A stretch of DNA of 64,000 nt from contig JAZGTN010000003.1 in assembly GCA_037783415.1 (NCBI GenBank), positions 2,502,501-2,566,500 of the forward strand, written 5' to 3'. Each line of letters starts with the position of its first letter. The stretch's first letter is position 1. This DNA comes from Leptasterias polaris (taxonomy: Eukaryota; Echinodermata; Asteroidea; Forcipulatida; Asteriidae). Of this stretch, positions 32,781-45,089 are shown one piece after another. The translations under genes and the position numbers were made by a program. The notes below the pieces were generated by a model. That model saw only the letters and a list, made by a program, of their open reading frames with translations. It did not search any database and was not told the origin of the DNA.

Positions 32781-33409
32781 TTGTCCGTAACCCGACCGAA
32801 AAAAATCAAAAATTGGCACAACGCTTGCTCATATCAGGCCAACTTCCACAGCTGATCTGACCCAATGCAGTCACTGTCTGTTTGTCGTTGTGCATAGTTT
32901 CTGATCTTCATTTCTGCATTTTCTTAGGCTAGCATTTGTCAGAGTATTATCAAGACTCAATCAAATTTCCAAAAGATTGGTTATGTAAAAAATATCTAAG
33001 AACGAGGCTGATACATGTACATGTTCAGTTAACCAAGTATAACGGCTCATACTGGATCTTCCGGCTTGATGAAACTGACCTGGTTGATCTTCCTGGGCAG
33101 ACAAAAATAACTTAGGCCTATTATTAATCTAATCACGCAAATTCGGGTAAGTTAACTGATAATTTAAAAGGAATTTTGTTTGTACTAGACTTAATTTGGC
33201 TAAATTGCCCAGTTTCTGAAAAAATGTGCACCAACAAAGGGGAGTGCCAACATGGCTTACTTGGAAACTTGGAATTCTGTATATACATGTTTACAGTGCA
33301 CATTTTCACAGTTTCAGTTGTTTTATTTGTATGGGTTCAAGTTAAGTTGCAGCAATGTAAACTGAGTCTGGGGATGCTGGGTAGGGATGAGGGTGGGTGG
33401 ATCTGATTC
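32781..33409. other. Non-coding stretch
   Basis: No gene or clear repeat seen. Confidence 0.3.
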
Positions 33410-33690
33410 TAAACTCATTCATTCATTCATCCAGTGACCTGGTCGTTGGGGTGGCATGATTGATGCTGTCAGGGGTTGCCACAGCTCTCTGTCCTCTGTC
33501 ATACGTACAGGGCAGCAATGTTTTGGTCTGTCCAGTCTTGGATGTTGTCAGACCAGAACTTCCTCTCAGTTGCTTACCCTCGACTGTTCCTTGGAGGATG
33601 ATTTTGGACAGGGAGTCGTTCCGGGACACGTGACCGTACCAGGCGAGCTTGCGGCATTTCACTTCTCTCTGAATAGAAACGTTAAAAATG
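33410..33690 (-). pseudogene. LINE 3' end (RTE-like?) with (TGAA)n tail, minus strand
   Basis: The minus-strand frame begins MKCRKLAWYGHVSRNDSLSK, continues ILQGTVEGKQLRG and ends with HATPTTRSLDE, the characteristic last part of many non-LTR ORF2 proteins (W.GHV.R.DSL.K..LQG..EG.R.RG). It is followed on the minus strand by a GAAT-type microsatellite (33413-33431), as expected for a 5'-truncated insertion. Confidence 0.7.
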
Positions 33691-35597
33691 GGGGCAGCCT
33701 TATTGTCCTTGAAGCCTCATTGTGGTTACATGGAGCTGAATGAGATAAAAACAAGAAGACTGCTTGAAGATGAACTTTATTGGAATCTTTTTACTATTCC
33801 ACCAATTACCATTTTCAGAGACACTTATATTTAAAAAACCAGTTGGTTGATTCACCCAGTTATCCCTGGAACTCTTGGAATTTTGTACATCATCTATACT
33901 CAAAATATAATTGCTGCATTGCCATTGCTCATGTTGTATTTTTCTTGGATAGCTATACCGTACACGTTATAATTTAACAAATGTTTGTGGTCCGTAGTTA
34001 CTGTTGAAAAAAACTTCTCCAACAATTCATCAAAAGCTTCTGGCAAATAGATTTTGAGGATTAGTCCAATGTAAACATTTGGGATTGGGATTCTTCTCTT
34101 TTGTGTTCTAAGGCTTTTCTCTTCACAAAATGCATTAAAGTTCAGCCTGCTACCATCAAATAGGCCAGATCAAATACCACTCTTTTGAACCACTATCCGG
34201 GGTCTAAGAGTGTGATTTCATGTACCACATTTATCTTCACCAACACCATCTTGCCATGCTTGCTCAGATTGTTTGAAGAAAATTTAACAAGTGAAGGGAA
34301 AAAGGGATAATGTTCCTGTCAAGGATTTAAGTTTTTCTGTACAGGAATTTAGGTTTTCCCTGTAGTAACAGGAGCAATGTCTTGAAACATTACAGCTGTG
34401 TTGATGGGACCCATGCTGTGGAACTCATTTACACTGGTTAACTTAAATCCTCAAAAAATATATATACTTCTTAAACGTATGCAGTTATGTTGGAAGCCGC
34501 TAAATCACTGAATCTCTGTTGCCGCTAAATCACTGAATCTCTGTTATGCAATTGCACATTTAAATCTATTTGCTGCCCTGTTGTGTAGTTTATTACCCTA
34601 TGTACTTTTCTGGTTTTGTTTTCTTGTATTTTCACATCGGTATGTTTTTAAAAATTAGTTTAAACCAATGCAATCAATATGTGCATTGAGTCCAGTTACT
34701 ATGTCCTCCTGTTGGTATGGTCACAGACTCTTCAGCGGTCATCTCTTTTATTTCTTATTCTAGTGTCAATGCTCGTGCATGCTTTATAAGGGACCATTGT
34801 CTATGAGCTTTGCTTCTTAATGGATCCTTCTTCATCATCACAATTTCATTTATTCTCATCCCGTATGTTATTCACATAAATATTCATCTTTGTGTGATTT
34901 ACTTGTTTGTTAGATGCTGTGGAGATAAAATCTGTAAAACTGAAATCTGAATGGAGTAATTCTTGGGCCTACCGGTATATTATGTGTAGCTCCTTCAAAC
35001 AGAGCTAGGTTTGGTTCAACCATGGTTCAAGTTTACTTTTTTTCACGCTATCAATGTTTGCTGTTGGCTTATCACTCCACTACTACTCTAGTCCTCCTGC
35101 TTTGTCACTGGACCCTATGTTTCAACATTGTCATAAAATGTGTGACATGCTTTTGAAGTAATGTAAGAACATGATGGACATGATGGATAGCAATGAACTG
35201 GCCAGTCAGGTCACTCGGACATAATTTGAACAGGTCCTCAGAAGTTTTAACTGGCGTGTTCAAACTGAAACACAAACCGTAAGCACTACAAATTACACAA
35301 TCATGGTTAGGGTAGATCTGGAAATGTAGGCTCATAAAAGGGATTAACAGTGTTGTCCATGTACAAACACACATACCTTCCCTTATGTATGTAAATCAAC
35401 ATGTTTACATGGACAAAAGCTGAATGTAATCAAAAGTCAATGTTTGCTGTCCTCATGTACACAAACAAGAGCAAGAACATTATGCAGGCTTTGTAAATCA
35501 TGACTTCAAGATGCCACTGATTACATGTTAAGTGATTTTATTGTTGTGTGTTTTTCTTTCTTTTCCTTATAGACCATGTTACATTTGTTTACAGAGT
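33691..35597. other. Non-coding stretch
   Basis: A 26-bp direct tandem pair around GCCGCTAAATCACTGAATC occurs at about 34497-34548. Otherwise no gene or clear repeat seen. Confidence 0.35.
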
Positions 35598-35690
35598 GGT
35601 GACCTTGTACATTCTAAAGCGTTTCCTGCTGGGCAAGATACTACACAGGCTATATGGGAAAATTTACATTTTGTGTCATAATTTTCACAT
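35598..35690 (+). repeat. Dispersed repeat related to 27044-27130
   Basis: See 27044-27130; shared TTACATTTTGTGTCATAAT and surrounding strings. Confidence 0.55.
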
Positions 35691-36924
35691 AAATTCAAAA
35701 TTTACAAAAGCAACAGCTGTACAGCTTTTGAGATGTCCCCCCTTTCTTCATATCAAAAGTTGAGAAAAATCAGACAGTGCAATCTCCATAAAACATAATA
35801 CTTGTTGTTTTCTTCCATTGAGCTGTGTACAAAGTGTGCCTGCAGGAAGTCCAGGCTCTGTGGCTCTTTTGTAAACATGTGATGTCACAGGTCACATCGT
35901 CTATAGCCTTTGAGCAAAGCCTAAGACCATTCAATTTGTCCATCATAAATTTACACTACAGGTAATTTTAGTTGGTAAGCAGTTTGCTGCTCAGCTAAAT
36001 CCCTTCTGTTTTGTGTTATGGTAGGTTGAGCCTTTGAAATCCGGTATGAAGGCTTGAAATTTGATCTTTTAGATCGTAACCATTTTCAATTTTGCAGTAG
36101 GGCAATTCCATTGGAACATTCTTAAAATTCATGCTGAACTTAAGAAGGGGCATCCAGTCCAAGACCAGGGAAACGAAGCCATGGCCTATGTGTAGTGTTG
36201 AATACATTAGTTTGATCTTTGTACCGGTACATTTACAGTGAACGATTTCCCTTGTATAGCAGAGCAAATTGCTACACAAAATGCCTGAGTTGCTACTCAA
36301 AAATCAGGTACCTCCTGCATATTTGACTGTCCTTCTAAACTATTTCTTTGCTCTTCATTTGCCTCCCCCATAAAAATTGTAGTCTGGAAATGTTTCCAGA
36401 CATTGCCAGATATACATTTTTTATGTAAAGCAGGCCTCAAAGGCCAAATTCAGTCTTGTGAGTTGTGATGCACTCATTGTTCAAAAAAAGAAAATTCGAA
36501 AAAAACATTTCGTTTCCAACATTTTAGGGAGGGGCGGGGGGGTTCAGTTTCTTTGTGTACATTTTGACTCCCAAAATTGGGGACAGGATAGGCCCATCGT
36601 GCAAGGGGTCAATGGACACAACTCTGGGCAACACATTGATTTAGCTAAAAAAGATCAAACATAAATTCTCCCATGTGTTGGTGAGAAAAAATTTCGACTA
36701 TTGTGTTTGATGTGATGATGATTAAAAACAAGAGCACAATAATACAAATATAAATTTCCTTCACCATTGGTGTCACTATGTCTTAACTGTTTTTATGAAG
36801 CGCAGTGTCAAAAGGCGTGAATGAGCTTGACATTTTCCACTGTACTTAGCTTAAAACTGCAAATTTTCAAAAATGCCACGGTTTGCAAGTTTAGACCTCT
36901 CATATGATTCTGTAAATGTTTCGG
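35691..36924. other. Non-coding stretch
   Basis: No gene or clear repeat seen; a short G-run occurs at about 36535. Confidence 0.3.
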
Positions 36925-37065
36925 TGGTCGGGTTGCCTTCTACCTCTGGGACCCCGGTTCGAATCTCATGTTGGTTGGGTTTTCAGTCCCTTCCTGAGTG
37001 CGTGGGTTTTTCCTGGAATAATCTAAAACTGAAACTGTCTTCCTAGTCTTGTCTTATCTCCATGG
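36925..37065 (-). mobile_element. SINE-like element, relative of the 14.4-kb minisatellite host
   Basis: On the minus strand it contains AGGAAAAACCCACGCACTC, GGAAGGGACTGAAAACCCA and GAGATTCGAACCGGGGTCCC (box-B-like). The two GAAAACCCA-type strings are 28 bp apart, which is the unamplified version of the 27-bp unit. Confidence 0.6.
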
Positions 37066-37369
37066 GGTTCTTGGCTAGTAGTGATTAAGTTAGCTTTTCT
37101 GGAAAACCTTGACTTCACAACCAGAATTAATGAAATGAAATAAAATGCAACCTCTCCAATGACTAACTAATTTCTTATAAAATATTGGCTTGAATTGCCA
37201 TTAGTCCATTAGTAATTAAACAAAGTTGTGTGTCTCTTTGTGAAACCACAAAAGTAAGATAACCTACTCATCCATCCATCTAAATAGCATACATAGGAAA
37301 GGGATGCTCATGTCACATGCATCTTTGGGGATGTGTGGCTGTTTGTTAAAATGCAAAAAAAGAAAATGC
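37066..37369. other. Non-coding stretch
   Basis: No gene or clear repeat seen. Confidence 0.25.
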
Positions 37370-37823
37370 AAAGTATAATACCTTCGTTTTTTTGAACCGT
37401 TCGATTGTTTTAATCCTTTTTAAATGTAGATAATTTATATACCATGAAACTAACCTGTGAAAATTTCATTTCAAAAGGTGCTGGCGTTTTTGAGATATTG
37501 CCAAAAATACAGAGCAGGAAGAATAATCCCTAATTTGAATCTGAAGAGTTAATGTCAGAAACGTTTCTCAGATTGTGTATTCCTATTGTGTATTCCTATT
37601 ACTACTAGTAATACACAATCTGAGAAACTTTTCTGACATTAACTCTTCAGATTCAAATTGTGGGGCATAACAACTGTTATTTTTTTACATAACCACATTA
37701 CTTCGAAGTGAAATGTTTCTCAAAATGCTTTATACTATCAAAAGCTGCTGTGGGCTTCTAACCAATAAACTTGTATTACTATTAATTTTAAGAGTGATTA
37801 CCAAACATATACCTTCACTTTAA
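37370..37823. mobile_element. TTAA-type MITE with a nested 124-bp palindrome
   Basis: Outer parts match 44695-45089 in reverse order (AACCTGTGAAAATTTCA, CAAAAGGTGCTGGCG, TTTTTGAGATATTG; then AACCACATTACTTCGAAG, TTCTCAAAATGCTTTATACT and ATTACCAAACATATACCTTC). The centre (about 37535-37658) is a foldback: ATTTGAATCTGAAGAGTTAA ... mirrored by TTAACTCTTCAGATTCAAAT, longer than the core in sister copies. Confidence 0.8.
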
Positions 37824-38239
37824 TCATTAAAACCCTCTTGGTGTCTGACCATTCAATACCATTCACTGTGGTTTTGAATGATAGATAAGCTTGCCATTCT
37901 GCAATATGATACCATGAGGGAATGCATGTACACAGTACACAGTTAGTTCTGTGCACAGTTGTGCCACCATACACAACCTTGGCAGTTGAATGGTTTCAAA
38001 TGGTTGGTCAACTCACTTGAAAATGTTGCCAAAAGTAGGAGGGTTAATTTGTCATTTTAATGATCAACATTGTATGTTGCTCTTCATGAAAACAGTGACA
38101 ATATTTTTAGTATTATGGTTTATTAAAATACTGCGATACAGCGGCTAAAAGCCAAAATATACAGTTTACAAAAAACAGTCATTAAAACCTAAAAAGACCA
38201 CCAGCAATAAATTACACAAACAGTTATTAAGAAATACAT
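37824..38239. other. Non-coding stretch
   Basis: No gene or clear repeat seen. Confidence 0.25.
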
Positions 38240-38574
38240 TTAAGGCCAAGTAAACAAAAATACCAGTTGATCATCCGGGTTTTTTCAAAAAGAGGAGGAT
38301 GAGGGCCTTTTTATTTTTATTTTTTTATTTCTTTCGAAGGTGGCAACCAAGCATTTTAATTCAAACTGGCCACCAATTCTTCAGTTTAAAGTCACCACTT
38401 ACTTTCTGTAGTTACAAGTTCTAAAATATTGGCAAGTTTAATGAAAAATACACAGAAAATGTGTCTTAAAAAAAAAAAAAAAGTAAAATAAAAAATAACA
38501 ATAAAAAGGATGCGGCCTCAAAAAAGCATGAGGGAGGGGACGATCAACTGGTATTTTTTTTAATTTGGCCTAAA
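38240..38574. mobile_element. MITE with GGCCAA...TACCAGTTGATC inverted ends
   Basis: TTAAGGCCAAGTAAAC and AAATACCAGTTGATC at the left are mirrored by GATCAACTGGTATTT and AATTTGGCCTAA at the right. The next inner segments (GAGGAGGATGAGGGCC; GCATGAGGGAGGGG) are not complementary. The interior is A/T-rich. Confidence 0.8.
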
Positions 38575-39127
38575 ACACTCGCAACAATGTGTGATAGCAC
38601 AATTAATACCCCAAAAGCCAAAAATTATTTGATTAGTTTATAATGTACCATATCTTGAAAACATATAGCACCCTGCAGAATTGGCACTGTATATATGCAA
38701 CTGCCCATCAAATAGCTCTTATTTGTAAAAAACAAATGCTGCAAAGCCCACCTGTGAGGAAACTGTTATTTGCACTATTTCAAATAGGGCTCTAAAAGAA
38801 ACAATAACGGCAGGCTGATAATTCAGCCTCTTTTCCCATCTACTGCGGTATTGCACAGCACATTGTTAGGCTACTGTCAGGAAATCATCAACCAAAGTCC
38901 ACACACCCTGCCACGCTGATTATGATTGACATTGTTGACCAGCAAGATTGCAAATAAAACTTGTTACTCTTTACTCTTAACTTGCATAAATAAAAAAACT
39001 ATTAAGAACTAGGGGTGAAAGAACTTTGGAAGAAGCCTCCTCAGCTAAAGTGGAAAAGGACAAAAATAAAACCTCTTAAAGTTGCATGACCCTGCAGGTG
39101 TACAAGCATGGAGGAAAGAGTTTGTAC
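38575..39127. other. Non-coding stretch
   Basis: No gene or clear repeat seen. Confidence 0.25.
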
Positions 39128-39173
39128 ATGCATTTCCATTCATTTCATTTCCATTTCATTTCATTTCATTTCC
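39128..39173 (+). repeat. (CATTT)n microsatellite
   Basis: Imperfect CATTT/CATTC pentamers, directly adjoining the SINE body that follows. Confidence 0.85.
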
Positions 39174-39470
39174 TTCGGATGGGACGTTAAGCCGTAGGTC
39201 CCGTGTGTTGTGTAATGCACGTAAAAGAACCCAGTGCACTTATCGTATAGAGAAGGGGTTCGCCCCGGTGTTCTGGTTTGATTGGCTGCATATTGCGCCA
39301 CAGCACCTTGTAAACCATTACCTGGTGCTTTGCAAAGGAATAGGTCTCATACTTCAACACGTAACTCCACATACATGTACCTTGTAGGAAACATACTGAG
39401 CGCTTTGAGACACCCATCGGGAGTATAAAGCGCTATATAAGAACAGCGTATTATTTATATCATTTATTGT
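39171..39470 (+). mobile_element. SINE body and tail (tRNA head missing)
   Basis: TTCGGATGGGACGTTAAGCC, AGAACCCAGTGCACTTATCG, GGCTGCATATTGCGCCACAG, GAGCGCTTTGAGACACCCATCGGG and GCGCTATATAAGAACAGCGT match 51430-51700 closely. The tRNA-Leu-like head is absent, replaced by the CATTT microsatellite. Confidence 0.85.
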
Positions 39471-39554
39471 GGTTGTGAAGCCAAGGACTCTCAGAAAAGC
39501 AAACTTAATCACTGCAGTAGTCAAGAACCCAATGGGGAGAGGACAAGGAAGGAA

Positions 39555-39705
39555 GGAGGTTTTAGTTTTAAATTTTGGAGGAAAACACCAGAGAATTATT
39601 CCAGGGAAAATCGACACAATCAGGTAGGAACTGAAAACCAAGTCCACCTAGTGCCCCCTGCGTGATTTCAACGGGGGTCCTAGAGGTGGATGGTGAGGTA
39701 AAATA
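39555..39705 (+). mobile_element. Single-unit relative of the minisatellite host element
   Basis: GGAGGAAAACACC, ATTATTCCAGGGAAAAT, GGTAGGAACTGAAAACC and GGGGTCCTAGAGGTGG occur in the order seen around the 27-bp array at 14.4-16.2 kb, but with a single copy of the unit. Confidence 0.6.
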
Positions 39706-41624
39706 CTGTACATCTACACCAACTTGACCTAATGTAGGCATATGTTTTCTCCTAACATGTACATTGTGTATCTGCTTGCTATAAATTGGAAACTTGCCAA
39801 CTTAGGGTGGTTTTCACTTGTAAAACTGAGTGATGCAACAATAAAACCTCTTCTATAGTTTCCCCACATTTTTTTGTTTACAAACATTTTGTTTAGGCCT
39901 GCTGTATATGTCAACAAGCAGTTCTCTTGTACTATAGTAAGCACAGTGTAATGGAATATAACCCATGAACCATGAGTTGACCCAACAAGAAACATTTATT
40001 TTTATTTCTGGACAAATTGATCTTTACTCAATCATGCACTTCCCGAAATTTCTTTTTGTATAGCTTGGTTTTATTTTTAACCCGAACTCTGTGATATAAC
40101 TTGTTGACACGACAAACAATCACGTTAGCTTATCTGTTGATGGAAAAACACTGAAAAAACCTCAAAAAAGCCGCAGAACATGGAGTGTCAATTAAGTAGA
40201 GGGTTATACACTGGCAATAGTTCATATTGATATGCCGGGAGTTCATAATTACTTGATAACAGGTTGAGAACTCTTGTGGACTCTAAAAATGGAGATAAAA
40301 GTAAAAGAACAAGGTTGGCATTTGACTTTTTGTTATTTTGTCGGATGGTAACCTTTTCACTGGGACTTGTTTTAGTGGTACTGTAAGGATTGGTAAGGAT
40401 AACAAACCTCATTGGTTAATTCTAGTCTGAAATCTGACTGATTATAAAGCTCATACTAGAATTTGTTTTCCTGTGAAATATTTCCCTCTGTATCATGTAC
40501 ACTGGTACATTGTACAGTATGCGTAAAGATAACTATCTAACTTAAGCCCTCAGATGATTTTAGTGGCATTTGGCCGGCAGACACCCACTCATCTGAAATC
40601 TGGAAGTAGAGTTGTGCACTCTATGTACAATGTGTGAAATGAATAATAAAGTAAAGACCTGTGTAAGAAGCAAAAAGTCTCTGTACGATGATAATAACGC
40701 TATAAAGATAAAAGGCGGCAGATTCAAACTGTTGAGTTTACCGATCCCACTATCTATCAGAATGACTAATCATAAGGATGAACACGAACGGCAGAGAGAA
40801 AGAGAACTTTGCACCCTGTGTGGCCAGAGGGACTCCAGAGAGTGCTTCATGATGCTGTTTTGATATAAGAGACAGTTGCAAACTTCCCCTTTTGCTGGAT
40901 GTTGTGTAAAGACCATCATAACCCAAACTCAAGGGTCACTTTGAATGTATGTTTTATTAGCTACATAATACAGGCGTAATCCCCCGATTCATGGCATGTT
41001 GGATTGCTCATTTCTTGTGACTCAAGAGCGGGCGGTGATTAAAACTCAACGTTCCCAGCTAGGCAACGCACACCACTACTGTAGGTTAAGAGGACCATGT
41101 TTAATTCATTTGAACTGATGGCATGGTCTGATTGGGCCAAGGGGGGGGGGTTCTGTTGTCCGGATTGTATCGCCATTTATATACTTTATGATCCGTGAGC
41201 AAATATTTCCACAGGAAACTGATAAGGTGGGGTTGAGGTATTGCTATGGTTTGTCGGTTAGCTGTTGGGTTTGTTATTTGCCTGGAGTATTATATGTGTG
41301 TTTGTATGTACTGGATGTTCTTTTTTCTTTCATGAGCAGGAGTGCCCGCTGAATTTGAAATACAAGAATGGATTAACTGCCGGGATGGAATGGATAGGGT
41401 GGAACTGAAGTGTGGGGAATTTGCCTGAAGTGTTTTTGTTTCTTGGCCGCTGTGACCGATTGAAATTCCTGTGGAAAAGAGTGCACCTCTGCTTGGGAAT
41501 AAAACAACAACTTGTTGGTGTGAGGACTGTTTGGAGAGTCTCGGCTTTTGTTGATCCAGTGTGTGATTGTACATGTGTATGTGCAAGGATCAGTTGTGTG
41601 ATCATACAGGATCAGAAGTAGTAT
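39706..41624. other. Non-coding stretch
   Basis: Several small frames (for example 40612-40863, 41412-41621) but none with a recognisable domain or credible splice structure. No clear repeat seen. Confidence 0.3.
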
Positions 41625-41955
41625 TTTCCCACTGCACTAGTTTCTGAAGGAGTTGGAATTGTGGATAGAAGATACATTGGATGAAGCATTATTCAGGTAA
41701 ATGTTCTTTTAGAGATCACTCAGAAATTATATCCTGTATAGTACATGTATGCCATGTCAATGTCAGCTTTTACACTGAAGAAACACATCATACATGTCAT
41801 TAAGGTATTGTACATCTTCGGGTCCTTTTCCCCAATCTTCTTGTTTCAAGATTACCTTGAAGGGATGTTTACTATTTGTTTTGTGGATGAGTACATTTAA
41901 ATCCACTTGTGTCCAAACGATAACATGAATGTTCATGTCACTAATAGTAATAATA
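41625..41955 (+). repeat. Tandem duplication, unit 1 (342-bp period)
   Basis: TTTCCCACTGCACTAGTTTC starts here and again at 41967. Both units continue with GAAGCAT..CAGGTAAATGTTCTTTTA, GAAGAAACACATCAT, TTGTACATCTTCGGGTCC, GAAGGGATGTTT and ATTTGTTTTGTGGAT in the same order. Copies are diverged by small indels. Confidence 0.85.
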
Positions 41956-41966
41956 TCCACAACGAA

Positions 41967-42330
41967 TTTCCCACTGCACTAGTTTCTGAAGGAGTTGGAT
42001 TTGTGAATGATTAGTAAATATGATGAAGCATATGATACATATGATGAAGCATCTACAGGTAAATGTTCTTTTAAAGGTGAGATCACTTGGAAATGATTTC
42101 CTGTCAAGTACATGTGTACATATGCATGGAGGAAGGAAGCCCATGGTACATGTATGTCAATGTCAGATTTTACAATGAAGAAACACATCATTCATGTCAC
42201 TAAGGAATTGTACATCTTCGGGTCCTTTTTCCCCAGTCCTCTTCAAGATATATCATGAAGGGATGTTTGCTATTTGTTTTGTGGATAAGAACATTTGTTC
42301 AAATTTTTTTGTGACCATATGATAACATGA
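41967..42330 (+). repeat. Tandem duplication, unit 2
   Basis: Second copy of 41625-41955, with an internal small duplication of ATATGATGAAGCAT. Confidence 0.85.
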
Positions 42331-42334
42331 ACAA

Positions 42335-42495
42335 GCCTCGAATTAACCCACGGCACCCACAGCAATTGATGTGGTGCCCTGTGCTTTTGCCGTGGTGCCC
42401 TCTGCAAAGTTCCAATACAAATGAACATTTTCCTCATAGAAGTGCCCCTTACCAGAGGAAAATTGCTGTGCCCCTTCAAGAGCGAAGTTCATGGC
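42335..42495 (+). repeat. Interspersed repeat, copy related to 18985-19140
   Basis: TTCCAATACAAATGAACATTTTCCTCATAGAAGTGCCCC and neighbouring strings parallel 18985-19140. It sits between units 2 and 3 of the local duplication, so it probably inserted there. Confidence 0.55.
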
Positions 42496-42499
42496 CTGC

Positions 42500-42735
42500 A
42501 TGAATGTGTCCATTGTCCATGTCAGATTTTTACCCTTAAGAAACACATCATAAAGGGATTTTTAATCTTTGGTTTATGGCAGAGTACATTCTACTCTTTT
42601 TGCCTCAAGTAATATTCAATAAAGATATGGTACACTATTTGTTTTTTTGATGAGTATAGGCCTACATATTTAAATCCTCTTGTGTCCATTTGACTACACA
42701 TGTACATTAATATGTTCATGTCAGGTTTTACTCAG
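42500..42735 (+). repeat. Tandem duplication, partial third unit
   Basis: CCATGTCAGATTTTTAC, AAGAAACACATCATAAAGGG, TATTTGTTTTTTTGATGAGTA, TTTAAATCCTCTTGTGTCCA and ATGTTCATGTCAGG match unit 1, with part of the middle missing. Confidence 0.65.
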
Positions 42736-43291
42736 AAAATAGTTTTAGTTGATTCATTTGATATTAATCACCCTCAACTTTGAGTATTTAAGCCTTCATG
42801 TTTATTCAAATGTAAACAAAAAGTTACAACTGTTTGATGAAATGCTAACGGCTGCCATATAGCAGCTAGTATTTATTGGGCAGGGGATATTGATGCAGCT
42901 CTCTATGTGACCTATAGCTTTAGGGTAAGATTTTATTAAAAATGTATGTGGTATCTCCAGCCACTTCACATCTTTCCTTGAGGGTATAAATTATATCTTT
43001 AAGGAAACATGTGAAATTGATGCAAGCTACACGGTGTGGCGAGTCTATATTTGGATCATCAACAAATTCACATTCAGGGTTTGCCACATTTTCCCCAGAT
43101 GGTTTTGATCATGCAAGCCACACAAGTAACACGCAGTTGGACTTTTCAAAAGTGCACTTGAATTTGTTAGTTTAAATGTATACATGTAGTTTTCCCTCAA
43201 TAGAATTTGTTAGTTTGTGTATGTTTAGCATGAACCATTCTGTGGAGATGACAGCCTAAATGTAGCTGTGGGAAGCAAGCCAACCAGCTAA
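42736..43291. other. Non-coding stretch
   Basis: No gene or clear repeat seen. Confidence 0.3.
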
Positions 43292-43530
43292 GCAGTGGCG
43301 TAACCAAACAAGAGTCAGGGTGAGAGTGGTAGTCCCCCATTTAAGACCCTTGCCCCCCCACCCCCCCCCCCCCCCCCCCCACCCCCCCAAAAAGGGGGGG
43401 AAGACAGAGAAAAATGAGACACAAAAAAAATGCAATGAATGGTTCAAAACAAATACAAAAAATTAAAAAAAATTATGTCTTTGCTCCCAGCTTACCCCCT
43501 CGAATAAAAATGTCATGGTTATGCCACTGC
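43292..43530. mobile_element. Short element with GCAGTGGCGTAACCA inverted ends and central C-run
   Basis: GCAGTGGCGTAACCA at 43292 pairs with TGGTTATGCCACTGC ending at 43530. The centre is a long interrupted C-run (about 43353-43390). CAGTGGCGTAAC-ended repeats are common in animal genomes. Confidence 0.75.
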
Positions 43531-44694
43531 AGCTGGAAGAACATTTTACTGGTTCTCAAGTGTTTTAACTTACATTTCGTTTAGCTAGTGGCTAGCAGAC
43601 TATACTACTATGAGAAATCACTAGCATTTATACTAGGTATTGCAAACATCATTGATACTTTATGTTGTGTGAGCAAACATCTGTAACTCTTATTGTTTAT
43701 AAGCACTTCTTTGGCATCTCGTCTAAGCTGTATTGCATCTTTTGGTTCACTCTACTTCAAAACAGTCTGAGAAGGCAACAACTGAGAGCTATACACACAC
43801 GCCACAAAAGAACTGATTTACAACAATATACCCCGGCAATTTTATGATTTAGGTAAACAGTAGCCAAGTTACCCGGCAACGATGCATGAACACACAGCAC
43901 CAATCCGTACCTTGATACGAATAATCACTCATGTTAAACATCCTATATACTCTCATCCATGAAGTGATGATGGGGGGGTCCAGGGGGGGAGCTGCCACAG
44001 ATCCCAGTAACATCATGTCCACACCCTCCTCTTCCGAACCTTTGTCCTCCCATTAATTAACCATTTGTCAGGTCCCTTGATTCTGTTGGCGGTGACCGTT
44101 GAACCAATTACAGCGTTGGTAAGAATACACGTTGGTCGCAGCATGAGAGTGGTAAACAGCAATGTTATCATGATATAACCCACTTTGTTGGGATCAATTT
44201 GTAAATAATAAGGCAGTCAACTGAGGGTAATGCCTTCTGAGAGTAGACCACTTCAGGGTTATATATCCTTGGAATATGAGTCCTTGTGTTAAAGGTAATG
44301 CTCGACTAATTCTCATTTTGAGGACGACGCAATTCAGCCTGTTTGTTTGAAATATTTTGAGGGCAAACTTGGAACTGTACTTTAGGTAAGGGCAAAGCAA
44401 AATGAGTGTTGAAGTTGTAGAGACGGTAGGTACCGTAACGTAACAACTTAGAGTGATCTGGATTGCATTTGAAGATAATTTTACATGACAGTTAAATCAA
44501 AGAGCTTTCTTGGTTAGGATGATGATAACAAACCAATAGTAGTTTGTGAGCACTTTGACTTGTTTAATCCACTTTGGCATCAAAGTGAGCTTCTAAAATG
44601 GCATAAGTGTTTTGTGAATCATTCCAATGTTCCAATATTCGTTGATTCTGTAATACAGATCCATGTGAACAATTTTACAAAACCGTACTTTAAC
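43531..44694. other. Non-coding stretch
   Basis: No gene or clear repeat seen. Confidence 0.3.
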
Positions 44695-45089
44695 TTAAAG
44701 GTACACAGTACACGTTTGGTAATGACAATGAAAATTCATGGCAATAAAAACTTACTTGGTAAGAAGTACAGCAGCTTTGGGTAGTATAATGAATTTTGAG
44801 AAACTTTTAACTTCGAAGTACTACAGTTATGGAAAAATATATCACTTTTTATTCCCCAAAATTTGAATCTGAGAAGCGTTTCTGTCAGAAACGCTTTTCA
44901 GACTGTATTCCTATGGGGAATATTCTTCCTGCGTGGAAATATTCGCTCTGATTTTTCGGTGATATCTCAAAAATGTGCCACCTTTTGAAGTGAAATTTTC
45001 ACAGGTTAGTTTTATTGTATGTACCTACATTTATATAGGATTAACACAATCAGTTGGCTCCAATTACCAAACGTATACAGCACCTTTAA
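44695..45089. mobile_element. TTAA-ended MITE, fullest copy of the ACACGTTTGGTAAT family
   Basis: Left TTAAAGGTACACAGTACACG-TTTGGTAAT pairs with right ATTACCAAACGTATACAGCACCTTTAA. The centre is a hairpin formed by AATCTGAGAAGCGTTTCTG and its imperfect complement. The outer left half resembles 25870-26243 and the right half resembles 29310-29650. Confidence 0.88.
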
